Source: CAYRFQ01 sp964423615 (GTDB lineage Bacteria; Planctomycetota; Planctomycetia; Gemmatales; Gemmataceae). From it: a DNA stretch of 43,078 nt. A program made the translations under genes and the position numbers. This document shows, piece after piece, positions 1-8,322 of this stretch. The notes beneath the pieces are model-generated. The model worked only from the letters and a program-made list of their open reading frames with translations. It ran no database searches and was not told where the DNA came from. The stretch spans positions 1 through 43,078 of the forward strand of contig CAYRFQ010000063.1 in assembly GCA_964423615.1 (NCBI GenBank), read 5' to 3'. How positions within the stretch are numbered: position 1 is the stretch's first letter; each line of letters opens with the position of its first letter.

Positions 1-172
1 CAGACCACGTGCCAAAAAGGGCAAATGCGACAGTTAATAAATTTTGTATCCTTAGCAGTGGCTGCTTGTTGCGAACGATCCCTGACTTCAACCTTGAAAA
101 GTCCATCGTGGACGCCGAGGAAACTCTCGCGTAGACTGATGGAACGATTTTCTTTCTTGTGAGGGTGAACCT

Positions 173-1165
173 GTGACAGTCATTTCGACGCGAGATTTAC
201 AGAAAAGTTATGGCAACATTCAGGCACTCGACGGTGTGACGCTCAATGTCGAAGCGGGGCAAATTTACGGGCTGCTGGGACAAAACGGTGCGGGCAAGAC
301 GACACTGGTGAAAATTTTGCTCGGCATTACTCGTGGGTGGCGAGGGGATGCCGAGTTGCTCGGGAAACGAGCCGGGGCAAGACAGCCGCGAGAACGGGTA
401 GGGTATCTCCCCGAGGATCACCGATTTCCCAACTATCACTCGGCGGCGAGCTTGATGGATTTCTACGGCCAGTTGTTGGGTATCTCGAGGAAAGAGCGAA
501 AACGGCGGATTCCCGAGACGCTCGGGATTGTGGGGTTGACGAGTCGCCAGCATTATAAAATTCGAACTTACTCCAAAGGCATGAAACAACGTCTCGGGAT
601 AGCCCAGGCACTGTTCCATGACCCGGACGTGATCTTTCTCGACGAGCCAACGGATGGTGTTGACCCGGTTGGTCGAAGGCAAATTCGAGAGATGCTCCAG
701 CATCTTAAAGCGAAAGGAACGACGATCTTCCTCAACTCGCATTTACTTGGCGAGGTGGAGTTGGTCTGTGACCGAGTCGCCATTCTCCGTCGTGGGCGGA
801 TGATCCGAGAAGGGGGTGTCGAAGAACTCACCCAACAGAAGGGCCTTTACAGCCTCGGAATCGGCGAAGATCAAACCTTCCCGGAGAATGACCTGATCGA
901 TATGGGCTACGGAGTCGAGTGGACGGGACGATTGTGGGAATTGACTCTACTGGAAGGTCAGAACATCGACGATGTCGTGGACTTTTTGCGGAGTCGTAAG
1001 GTGAGTATCCGGCACCTCGTTGAAAAACGCATTACCCTCGAAGACCTGTTCCTGAGCACACACGACGACCAGGGACCGGAGGACATGGGCCGACCGGCAG
1101 ATCCTCGTGAAAGAAGGGAGCGCCGAGACCGCAGAGAAGCTATTCAAAGGAGAGATGACAAATGA
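173..1165 (+). CDS. ABC transporter ATP-binding protein (ABC-2 type)
   Basis: This is the cytoplasmic ATPase subunit of an ABC-2 type exporter. Walker A is GQNGAGKT (residues 36-43), the signature region is YSKGMKQRLGIAQA (about 133-146), Walker B is VIFLDEPTDG, and the switch histidine lies in NSHLL. After the nucleotide-binding domain come about 90 residues typical of GldA/NatA-like ATPases, then a strongly charged Arg/Glu/Asp tail. The start is GTG at 173, with GAGGG about 7 nt upstream. No permease gene lies downstream, so the partner is probably upstream of the window or elsewhere. The stop overlaps the next start (ATGA), which implies translational coupling to the DUF1080 gene. The substrate cannot be predicted. 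Confidence 0.92.
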   Translation: MTVISTRDLQKSYGNIQALDGVTLNVEAGQIYGLLGQNGAGKTTLVKILLGITRGWRGDAELLGKRAGARQPRERVGYLPEDHRFPNYHSAASLMDFYGQLLGISRKERKRRIPETLGIVGLTSRQHYKIRTYSKGMKQRLGIAQALFHDPDVIFLDEPTDGVDPVGRRQIREMLQHLKAKGTTIFLNSHLLGEVELVCDRVAILRRGRMIREGGVEELTQQKGLYSLGIGEDQTFPENDLIDMGYGVEWTGRLWELTLLEGQNIDDVVDFLRSRKVSIRHLVEKRITLEDLFLSTHDDQGPEDMGRPADPRERRERRDRREAIQRRDDK

Positions 1166-1962
1166 CTCGCACCCTTGTTTGTATGCTGTCTGTGCTGCTT
1201 TTGGTAGGGTTTATCCTCTTGGTGCCGTCTGTCCGAGCCGAAGACGTCACGAAGCCGATTAAGTTGTTCAATGGAAAAGACCTTACGAATTTCTATACAT
1301 TCCTCGCCAAGTATGGGAAGAACAAAGATCCTGAGAAAGTCTTCACTGTCAAAGACGGAATGATTCGAGTCTCGGGTAGAGTCTTTGGTTGCTTCGTGAC
1401 GGAAAAAGAGTACGAAAATTACCGTCTTGTCGTGGAGTACAAGTGGGGAAAGGAAACTGGACCAAAACGACGATTCCAGGCTCGCGATAGCGGAGTGCTT
1501 CTCCACTGCGTCGGTGAGCATAGCGCGGCGGGAGGGGTTTGGCTCGAATCGATCGAATGCCAGCTGATCGAAGGGGGCACCGGTGACTTTATCCTGGTCC
1601 GAGGAAAAAACACACCAAAGCTGACAGCCAGAGCCGAGAAACGTGGTGGCCAATGGTACTACAACCCAAAAGCCGATCCTAAAGAGTTCTATGGCCGACG
1701 AGTCAACTGGTTCGGGCGTTCTCCGAAATGGATGGACATCGTTGGTTTTCGAGGTAAACAGGACGTCGAAAATGTCCTGGGCCAGTGGAACACGCTCGAG
1801 TGTGTTTGCGATGAGGGAACGATCATCAATATTCTCAATGGCACGGTCGTCAACAAAGGAACGAACGCCAGCCATCGCAAAGGTAAGATCTTGTTCCAAT
1901 CCGAAGGAGCGGAGATCTTTTTCCGCCGGATCGAATTGATGCCTTTGAAGAAGGCAAAGTAA
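1162..1962 (+). CDS. secreted DUF1080 (3-keto-disaccharide hydrolase-like) protein
   Basis: The N-terminus is a signal peptide ending near VRAED. The mature protein is a single DUF1080 domain with the usual opening (KLFNGKDLTNFYTF), a central EYKWG strand and the DSGVLLHC segment. DUF1080 has a concanavalin-like fold. Some members act on 3-keto-glycosides, but planctomycetes carry many paralogues of unknown substrate. The gene starts inside the stop codon of the ABC ATPase, so the two are co-translated. This protein may be a cargo or partner of that exporter, though a plain Sec signal makes this uncertain. The length of 266 residues is normal for the family. Confidence 0.85.
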   Translation: MTRTLVCMLSVLLLVGFILLVPSVRAEDVTKPIKLFNGKDLTNFYTFLAKYGKNKDPEKVFTVKDGMIRVSGRVFGCFVTEKEYENYRLVVEYKWGKETGPKRRFQARDSGVLLHCVGEHSAAGGVWLESIECQLIEGGTGDFILVRGKNTPKLTARAEKRGGQWYYNPKADPKEFYGRRVNWFGRSPKWMDIVGFRGKQDVENVLGQWNTLECVCDEGTIINILNGTVVNKGTNASHRKGKILFQSEGAEIFFRRIELMPLKKAK

Positions 1963-2036
1963 GGCATTCGGGCGGTTCGGGTCTGTGTTTGGTACGGTTC
2001 GCAATCCCTGAGCCCAAGAACCCCTCATCTTTGCAT

Positions 2037-2058
2037 CCCTCTCCAAGCGAGGAGAGGG
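2037..2058. repeat. hairpin, CCCTCTCC-type dispersed repeat
   Basis: CCCTCTCC (2037-2044) and GGAGAGGG (2051-2058) form a perfect 8-bp stem with a 6-nt loop. The flanking CCCCTCATC context resembles short palindromic repeats found between genes in many bacteria. It could help end transcription of the DUF1080 gene, but no T-run follows. Confidence 0.5.
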
Positions 2059-2278
2059 AGTACGAAAACGGAACCTCGCTGAAGCGACACATGTTTCTGA
2101 GCTTCCGAGGTAGGAGACAACTTCCTCAGTTCGGTGTGTTGACACCTACGGAATAGCTCCATCGCGACTATGTGGCTGCCCAAACCATATCAAATGCGAC
2201 ATCGATTTGTCGGACCGCCCAGCGCCGAAAAGGACTTGAAAGCAGCAGGGGATAATGCATAGTCCTTCTCCCCAGGAG

Positions 2279-2364
2279 GTATTGCGACGACCTGTCGGAG
2301 CCATACCGACCAGGAAACGCTGACGTATTGCGACGACCTGTCGGAGCCATACCGACCAGGAAAC
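2279..2364. repeat. two exact 40-bp direct repeats, 46-bp period
   Basis: The unit occupying 2279-2318 recurs without a mismatch at 2325-2364, separated by 6 nt. Each unit contains a weak internal stem (CTGTCGG against CCGACCAG). The second copy ends about 17 nt before the ribosome binding site of the gene at 2392, so the repeats lie in its 5' leader or promoter. No other copy was found in the window. Confidence 0.85.
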
Positions 2365-2391
2365 ACCGAAAACGGAAAACGGAGGGCAGTA

Positions 2392-5070
2392 ATGCTCTTG
2401 TTTAAGTATCTCTTCTGGTTGTTCACTCGATTCATTCTTTCTTTGCGGTATCGGGTGACGATCCACGGAGCCGAACAACTCCAGGATCTCGAAGGGCCGA
2501 TCCTGCTGCTGCCAAACCATCCCGGATTCATCGATCCGATGTTGATCTATGCCAATTTCTGGGGGAAGTTTCGCACTCGGCCTTTGATGTCCGAGGCGAC
2601 ATTCAAGAATCCAATCATGAGTCCTGTCATGACCTTGGTGGACGCCGTGCCGCTTCCGGACTTGAAGCAAATCAATGCGGAAGCACGCGAACGGGCGGAA
2701 GCGACCATCCAATCGATCATGACCGGCCTCAAGTCGGGCAAGAATTACGCCCTGTGGCCGGCAGGTCGCATCCAGCGAGAAGGTAAAGAAGTCATCGGGG
2801 GAGCGAAGGCTCTCAGCGACATCATCCAGGCGGTTCCCGAAGCGAATCTTGTCGTTGCGAGAACTCGCGGGCTGTGGGGAAGCCGTTTTGGTTTTGCCCA
2901 AACAGGCCAATTTCCGTCGTTGGTTGGGGGCATTCTTGCTGGGATTGGCTGGTGCCTCGCCAGCCTCATTTTGTTCCTGCCTCGTCGCAAGGTCGACATC
3001 ACTCTCCACGTTGTGGATCGGAACGAACTGCCGGAACCAGTCGAACCGGTTTCCCAATATCGCCAGCAAATCAATCAGTGGTTCGAGGATTGGTATAACG
3101 CCTTGGGCGCGGAAGAACCCAAGTTCGTCCCGTACCATCATTTCCTGGGTGCTCGCACGTTCGATTTTCCAGAATATGCCAGGGTGGGAAAAATCGACCT
3201 CGACCGCATCCAACCCGCGACGAAACAGGCCGTGGCCCAACTTTTGGCCGAGAAACTTGGCCGACCTCTGAGCGAGGATGAAAACCAACCCGAAGTCACG
3301 CTCGACGAGCTTGGCCTGGACAGCCTGGGTCGGATGGATTTGGCGTTGGATATCGAACGCCAGTTCGGCCACGCGTGCGATCAGGTGCCTGCCGATCTGG
3401 GACACATCTGGTCTCTCGCTCAGGGCCTCCAACACGAGGACCATGAGGTCTCCGTCCCTGAAGAATGGTTTGCGCCCGCTACGGGCGATCTCACGGGTAA
3501 TATCGTGGGTGAAACGATTCCTGAGTCATTTGTTAGCCGTGCCCTCGCGAATCCCAAGGACGTGATTGTCGCCGATGACATGTCGGGAGTGTTCAACTAC
3601 GAAAAGTTGTTGATCGGTGCCTTGATGATGTCGAAACAGTTCGGCAAGTTGGAAGGCAAGAATGTCGGACTCATGTTGCCAGCTTCGGTTGGCTCGGACC
3701 TTTCGCTATTGGGCCTTCAGTTGGCAGGTAAGCTCCCGGTTTTGTTGAACTGGACGACAGGTCCGGGAAACCTAGAACATTCGGCCAAACTGATGGAGTT
3801 GCAATACGTCATCACGTCTCGGGTTTTTGTCAACCGTCTGCACATCGACATTCCCGGCGTCGAGTTTGTATTCCTCGAAGATGTCAAGAAAGAAATCGGG
3901 ACGTTCGATAAGCTTCGGACGTTGCTTACGGTTCGCTGGGCTCCGGGGACGATTCGCCAGTCGATTCCGCAACCGTCTCCCGACGATACAGCCGTTGTGC
4001 TGTTTACGAGCGGTTCGGAAAAGGCCCCCAAGGCCGTCCCTTTGACGCATGCCAACTTGTTTACTGTGTTGCGGGGTGGCCTGGCCAGGTTCGAATTGAC
4101 GCGAAACGATTCGTTTCTAGGGTTTCTGCCCGCCTTCCACAGTTTCGGCATGACGATCACGGGCTTGCTCCCGATCCTCAGCGGAATTCGTGTGGTTCGT
4201 CATCCCAACCCAACGGAATCGGCCAAACTGGCGCGCAAGATCAAGGCTTACAAGCCGACACTGATCCTGGGCACTCCGACGTTCGTGGCGCACATCCTCG
4301 AACGTGCTCGGCCTGGCGAATTGGAATCGTTACGGATCGTTGTGGTTGGTGCGGAAAAATGCCCTCCGACTTTGTTCGAAAAGATTCGCGAGGTGACGCC
4401 GCACACGAGCCTCTACGAGGGCTATGGGATTACCGAATGCTCGCCGGCCGTCACAGTGAACGGACCGAAATTCAACCGGCCCGGGACGGTAGGCCAGGCC
4501 CTTCCGGGCGTCGAACTGTGTGTTGTGGACCTGGAAACGGACGAAGTTTTGCCACCTGGACAACAAGGCATGTTGTTGGTTCACGGTCCGAATGTTTTTT
4601 CTGGGTACATTGGTCACGATGCCCCGCAGCCGTTTCGAGAACTGAACGGGAAACGCTGGTACGTTACAGGCGACCTCGTGGAGTTAGACCAGGAGGGAGC
4701 TGTCACGTTCAAAGGCCGACTCAAGCGATTCCTCAAAGCTGGTGGGGAAATGATAAGCTTGCCAGCGTTGGAGGAGCCGTTCTCACAACTCTACCCGCCC
4801 ACAGAAGATGGTCCTCAAGTTGCGGTTGAAGGTTGCGAGACGGAGGCGGGAACTCGGGTCGTTTTGTTCTCGACACAGCCTCTGACACTGGCCGATGCGA
4901 ATACCCGGCTCAAGGATGCCGGATTCCACGGCGTGATGCGTTTCAGCGAGGTGCGACAAGTGGAAGCCATCCCGACGATTGGTCCAAGCAAGATCGACTA
5001 CAAACAACTCCGAAAACAGGTCGAACGGGATTACGGGACCCGCAAGGAGGAAAAAGAAAAAGTGGCTTGA
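2392..5070 (+). CDS. PlsC acyltransferase - ACP - acyl-AMP ligase fusion
   Basis: This is an 892-residue three-module lipid enzyme. Residues 1 to about 230 are a PlsC-type glycerolipid acyltransferase: H43 and D48 form the HX4D catalytic motif (NHPGFID), followed by LWPAGR in place of FPEGTR. Around residues 270-350 lies an acyl carrier domain; the LGLDSLGRM motif places the phosphopantetheine serine at S311. From about 380 to the end is an ANL-superfamily ligase with TSGSEKAPKAVPLTH (about 539-553), YGITECSP, TGDL and the hinge GRLKRFLKAGGE. This suggests activation of a fatty acid, loading onto the built-in ACP, and transfer to a lysophospholipid, as in bacterial Aas. GGAGGG at 2381-2386 supports the start. 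An arylpolyene or other lipid product remains possible. Confidence 0.9.
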   Translation: MLLFKYLFWLFTRFILSLRYRVTIHGAEQLQDLEGPILLLPNHPGFIDPMLIYANFWGKFRTRPLMSEATFKNPIMSPVMTLVDAVPLPDLKQINAEARERAEATIQSIMTGLKSGKNYALWPAGRIQREGKEVIGGAKALSDIIQAVPEANLVVARTRGLWGSRFGFAQTGQFPSLVGGILAGIGWCLASLILFLPRRKVDITLHVVDRNELPEPVEPVSQYRQQINQWFEDWYNALGAEEPKFVPYHHFLGARTFDFPEYARVGKIDLDRIQPATKQAVAQLLAEKLGRPLSEDENQPEVTLDELGLDSLGRMDLALDIERQFGHACDQVPADLGHIWSLAQGLQHEDHEVSVPEEWFAPATGDLTGNIVGETIPESFVSRALANPKDVIVADDMSGVFNYEKLLIGALMMSKQFGKLEGKNVGLMLPASVGSDLSLLGLQLAGKLPVLLNWTTGPGNLEHSAKLMELQYVITSRVFVNRLHIDIPGVEFVFLEDVKKEIGTFDKLRTLLTVRWAPGTIRQSIPQPSPDDTAVVLFTSGSEKAPKAVPLTHANLFTVLRGGLARFELTRNDSFLGFLPAFHSFGMTITGLLPILSGIRVVRHPNPTESAKLARKIKAYKPTLILGTPTFVAHILERARPGELESLRIVVVGAEKCPPTLFEKIREVTPHTSLYEGYGITECSPAVTVNGPKFNRPGTVGQALPGVELCVVDLETDEVLPPGQQGMLLVHGPNVFSGYIGHDAPQPFRELNGKRWYVTGDLVELDQEGAVTFKGRLKRFLKAGGEMISLPALEEPFSQLYPPTEDGPQVAVEGCETEAGTRVVLFSTQPLTLADANTRLKDAGFHGVMRFSEVRQVEAIPTIGPSKIDYKQLRKQVERDYGTRKEEKEKVA

Positions 5071-5302
5071 GGGTCGAAACGGCCAGTTCGTTTGGGAGAG
5101 GCGTGGGAGTGTCGGGGCAGTCAATCTGAGTGGCCCGTCGTAAACACGCGTGGTTTTCCCTTTTTACTTTCTTCTTGGCACCGGTCTCTGGTATTCTGGG
5201 AAAATCTGGTGAATATGATGGGTTAATCTAGTGAGCCATCTGCCCGGCAAGTTGGGCTCTGGCCTCTCCATTCTGAACTGTTGACATTTTTTGAGGTTCG
5301 TA

Positions 5303-6886
5303 ATGCAAGACCAAAACGTAGATCGTCGCGACTTTCTCAAGACAGGAGCAGCGGCCGCAGCTGCGGGTTCGGCATTTGCTCTCCCGGCTGCCAGTTATGC
5401 CAACATTGATGGCGCCAACAATCGTATCGGTATTGCGTTCATCGGTGTGGGTGGTCGTTGCCAGCAACACATCGGTGCCGTGAAGAGTCTCCAACAGGCC
5501 AACCCCAACAACGTCCGCACGGTGGCCGTGTGCGACGTTTGGGACGGCGACGAGACTCTGGGCCGTGGTCGAGGTCGAGGTCTGTATCCATCGGCCCGAA
5601 AGTGTGGGCTGCAAGCCGACGACCGCCGCCACGTCACCAAAGACTATCGCCGGATTCTCGATTTGAATGAGGTGGACGCAGTTTGTATCGCTACGCCCGA
5701 TCACTGGCACGCGAAGCAATCGATCGATGCCATGGCTGCGGGCAAGCACGTTTACTGCGAAAAGCCGATGACCAAGACGATCGAAGAAGCTCAAGCCATC
5801 GTGGCCGCCAAGGCTCGATTCCGTAAGGTCATGACGGTCGGTGTTCAATCGATGGCCGACCCTCGATGGCGAGCTGCGCATGAGTTCATCCGTCGCGGCA
5901 ACATCGGTCACGTGGCTCAAGCTCAGACGAGTTACTACCGAAACTCGACCGTCGGCCAGTGGCGATATTATCCGCTCAAGCGTGAGACGATGACTCCGCA
6001 AAAGATCGATTGGAACATGTGGCTCGGCACCGGCTTTTCGGTCATTCCGGGCGTTCCGTTGGCAGCCAACCGACCATTCGACCGAGCCGTTTGGGCTCAG
6101 TGGCGATGCTACTGGGACTTTGGCGGTGGAATGTTCACCGACCTGTTCGTTCACCAAACGACACACATGATTGCGGCCATGGGCGTTCGCTATCCGGCCC
6201 GCGTCGTCGGTGGCGGTGGCATCTATCTCGAGTACGATGGTCGTGACGTCCCGGACGTTGCCACCGTCGTGGCGGACTACAACGAAGGTTGCCAGCTCAT
6301 CGTCACGGCGACGATGATCAACAACCACAAGATCGAAGAGTGCATCCGTGGGCATACCGCCACGGTCCTGTTCAAGGACCGAACTCGTCAGGTCAACGGC
6401 CGTAACGTTACCGAGCGTGGGTTCGAGGTCATCTCTCAAAACATCGGTAATCGACCACAAGGTCCCGGTGGTCAGCAAGCCGGCAACAACGAGTTCCATG
6501 TCACTGGGGAACCGCAAGACGACACGAAGGCTTTGTGGGAAAACTTCCTGTCTTGCTGCCGAGCCAACAACGCGGACACCTTGAGCACACCCGAGTTGGG
6601 TGCTGCGGCCTTCACGACCGTCAATATGGGCGTATTGAGCTACCGCTTTGGTCAGGCGTTGCACTGGGATGCTGAAAATAAAGAAACGGCTCCTGCCAAT
6701 GGCACCTGGGCGAGCCAGTGGGAACGCCGAAGCGAGCAGCGAGGCAATCCTAACCAGATCCTTGGTTGGGAAGGTGGGAACCGAGGAAGCACACTCACTC
6801 CTCCGGATTACCAGAGCCTCGAAGGCCCTTGGGTCAACGGCGTTGATCCCGCCGGTAACCGAACGAGCACCAACGGAGATAGCTAA
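5303..6886 (+). CDS. Tat-exported Gfo/Idh/MocA family oxidoreductase
   Basis: This is an NAD(P)-dependent oxidoreductase of the type planctomycetes encode in many copies, with 527 residues. The N-terminus carries a Tat signal (RRDFLK, then an Ala-rich hydrophobic stretch ending near ASYA). A Rossmann fold begins at NRIGIAFIGVGGR. The family motif EKPM is at residues 153-156, and DWNMWLG marks the start of the C-terminal domain. ATG 5303 is preferred over an upstream TTG at 5291, because that TTG lies inside the TTGAGG ribosome binding site. The substrate is unknown; sugars or inositols are usual for the family. The gene stands alone and is closed by a strong terminator. Confidence 0.9.
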   Translation: MQDQNVDRRDFLKTGAAAAAAGSAFALPAASYANIDGANNRIGIAFIGVGGRCQQHIGAVKSLQQANPNNVRTVAVCDVWDGDETLGRGRGRGLYPSARKCGLQADDRRHVTKDYRRILDLNEVDAVCIATPDHWHAKQSIDAMAAGKHVYCEKPMTKTIEEAQAIVAAKARFRKVMTVGVQSMADPRWRAAHEFIRRGNIGHVAQAQTSYYRNSTVGQWRYYPLKRETMTPQKIDWNMWLGTGFSVIPGVPLAANRPFDRAVWAQWRCYWDFGGGMFTDLFVHQTTHMIAAMGVRYPARVVGGGGIYLEYDGRDVPDVATVVADYNEGCQLIVTATMINNHKIEECIRGHTATVLFKDRTRQVNGRNVTERGFEVISQNIGNRPQGPGGQQAGNNEFHVTGEPQDDTKALWENFLSCCRANNADTLSTPELGAAAFTTVNMGVLSYRFGQALHWDAENKETAPANGTWASQWERRSEQRGNPNQILGWEGGNRGSTLTPPDYQSLEGPWVNGVDPAGNRTSTNGDS

Positions 6887-6930
6887 CTCTCTCGAAATGG
6901 TCTCGAAGGACTGAGAATCTCGAATTTCAC

Positions 6931-6977
6931 GAAAGCCTCTTGCAGCACAGTTGTTCTGCAAGGGGCTTTCTTTGTTT
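6931..6977 (+). terminator. rho-independent terminator after the oxidoreductase
   Basis: GAAAGCCTCTTGCAG (6931-6945) pairs with CTGCAAGGGGCTTTC (6956-6970), giving a 15-bp stem with one mismatch and a loop of about 10 nt. TTTGTTT follows directly. It lies about 45 nt after the stop codon. Confidence 0.88.
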
Positions 6978-7355
6978 GTAAGGGTAGAGGCCTTCACCGG
7001 ACTTGTCGTTGCCAGCTCGTCACTGGGCCCACCGTGACCTCACGAACGGCCTTGATGCCGACTGATCGTTTCCAGTCGGTCGGAAAACCGGGTGGTCCGC
7101 GGCTTAAATTTAAGACAGAAACTCAGAAAAGTATGTTCTCAAACCGCACACGAGTGTGCGAATAGGGAACAATAAATCGCTTACAGAGCCGGAGAAGTGT
7201 GCGTCTATGGCCCAAAGATCCTTACGACTGCTACTTTTCATTCAGATAATCGACTCCGGACCCACATCTGCTTATAAATAGGAGTGTTAGGCCTTGCCTG
7301 GTGTTAAGTGGCCTTTGATTTGCAGGATATGTTTTGTGATGCTCTCGTAATGATG

Positions 7356-7526
7356 GGTGTGCCTCTGGATTTGGGAATTCTATGTCGACGTCGCGTATTC
7401 AACTGCAGTCCAGAAAAGGTACACGCGAAGGACGTGTAACTACGGTCAAAAGGAAGGAGTACACGCGGGCTGCGTATGCTTACGATTTCGCTGCAAATCC
7501 ACATTCCAAAATCCTGAGGAGCATCT
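7356..7526. repeat. dispersed hairpin-rich element, copy A
   Basis: The element starts with GTGCCTCTGGATTTGGGAAT-like sequence and ends with its imperfect inverted complement (TTCCAAAATCCTGAGGAGCA). The interior has hairpin-like units beginning GTACACGCG at 7419 and 7459. The same architecture recurs near 23.4 kb and 28.3 kb. It is more decayed than the 28.3-kb copy. No coding capacity is apparent. Confidence 0.7.
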
Positions 7527-7552
7527 CGTCGCAATTTGCTAGGTCAAGTTTA

Positions 7553-7580
7553 TTGAAAACTTGGCGGTTCTGAGTACAAA
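7553..7580 (+). promoter_or_regulatory. possible sigma70-like promoter for the ACIII operon
   Basis: TTGAAA (7553-7558) and TACAAA (7575-7580) are separated by 16 nt and lie about 70 nt before actA. This is a by-eye match only. Confidence 0.25.
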
Positions 7581-7652
7581 TCCTGGACATGGTTTGAATC
7601 CTCGAGAGGTTTCGGCGGACTCCAGTTTTTTATGCAACATAGGTGCTAGATC

Positions 7653-8306
7653 GTGCCCACTATCTTCTCTCCGAAGATCGACAAAATCTTTTGGCAAGTC
7701 GTCGTTTCACTTGGACTGGCAGGCGCATTGTGGATTGGGGTGGCCTACTACTATTTCACTCCCGAGTACACGCGTGTCGGCTATGCTCCCGAGCAACCCG
7801 TACCTTTTTCCCACAAACTCCACGCCGGTCAGTTAGGCATGGATTGTCGTTACTGTCACACCAACGTTGAAAAGTCTCCGCACGCTAACGTTCCGGCTAC
7901 TCAGACTTGTATGAACTGTCACCTTCACATCAAGAAGAACAGCCCACTGCTCGCGCCGGTTCGCGAGAGTTGGAAGACGGGTAAGTCGATTCGTTGGAAG
8001 CGAATCCACAAGCTGCCGGACTACGCTTATTTCAATCACGCCGTCCACGTCAACCGTGGGGTGAGCTGTGTTTCGTGTCATGGAAAAATTAACGAGATGA
8101 AAGTGGTCTATCACGCCAAGCCGCTCAGCATGGGATGGTGCTTGGACTGCCACCGAAATCCGGAACAATACATTCGACCAGTCGACCAGGTGACCAACCT
8201 TGACTGGGAGCCACCGGAAGGGCAAACCCAAATCGAAATTGGAACACAGTTGAAAACGAAGTGGAAAATTTGCCCGCCGGACAATTGCCAAGGTTGCCAC
8301 CATTAG
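7653..8306 (+). CDS. actA: alternative complex III pentaheme cytochrome c subunit ActA
   Basis: ActA is the multiheme electron-output subunit of alternative complex III, a quinol:cytochrome c/oxidase oxidoreductase. The protein has an N-terminal membrane anchor (about residues 13-35) and five CXXCH heme sites: CRYCH (C65), CMNCH, CVSCH (C139), CLDCH and CQGCH near the C-terminus. Several further histidines (FSHKLH, FNHAVH, YHAK) can serve as distal ligands. The GTG start at 7653 has AGGTG about 7 nt upstream. At 217 residues the length fits the family. It is the first gene of the cluster and lies 16 nt before actB. Confidence 0.93.
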   Translation: MPTIFSPKIDKIFWQVVVSLGLAGALWIGVAYYYFTPEYTRVGYAPEQPVPFSHKLHAGQLGMDCRYCHTNVEKSPHANVPATQTCMNCHLHIKKNSPLLAPVRESWKTGKSIRWKRIHKLPDYAYFNHAVHVNRGVSCVSCHGKINEMKVVYHAKPLSMGWCLDCHRNPEQYIRPVDQVTNLDWEPPEGQTQIEIGTQLKTKWKICPPDNCQGCHH

Positions 8307-8322
8307 AGGATGCCCAAGAAAG

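Larger units (their letters stand above)
1963..2391. other. 429-bp intergenic region with repeats
   Basis: No gene is supported here. The stretch holds a hairpin of the dispersed CCCTCTCC...GGAGAGGG kind (2037-2058) and a 40-bp direct repeat in two copies (2279-2364) just upstream of the PlsC/ACP/AMP-ligase gene. Minus-strand open frames crossing this area continue into the antisense of that gene and are treated as shadows. Confidence 0.7.
6978..7652. other. intergenic region before the respiratory cluster
   Basis: No gene is supported. Two short perfect hairpins are visible: CCGACTG/CAGTCGG (7058-7079) and CGCACAC/GTGTGCG (7144-7159). A dispersed repeat element follows (7356-7526), and then the likely promoter region of the alternative complex III operon. 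Small open frames here fall inside the repeat and look accidental. Confidence 0.65.

Noticed and set aside
2146..3444. Minus-strand open frame of 432 codons across the 40-bp repeats
   Set aside because: It is antisense to the acyltransferase gene, has no family resemblance and translates the repeats.
5228..6997. Long minus-strand open frame (589 codons) antisense to the oxidoreductase
   Set aside because: It follows from codon bias of the plus-strand gene, contains no known motif and would run through the terminator.
7058..7159. Two 7-bp hairpins as terminators or RNA genes
   Set aside because: Neither is followed by a T-run, and a strong terminator already lies upstream at 6931-6977.
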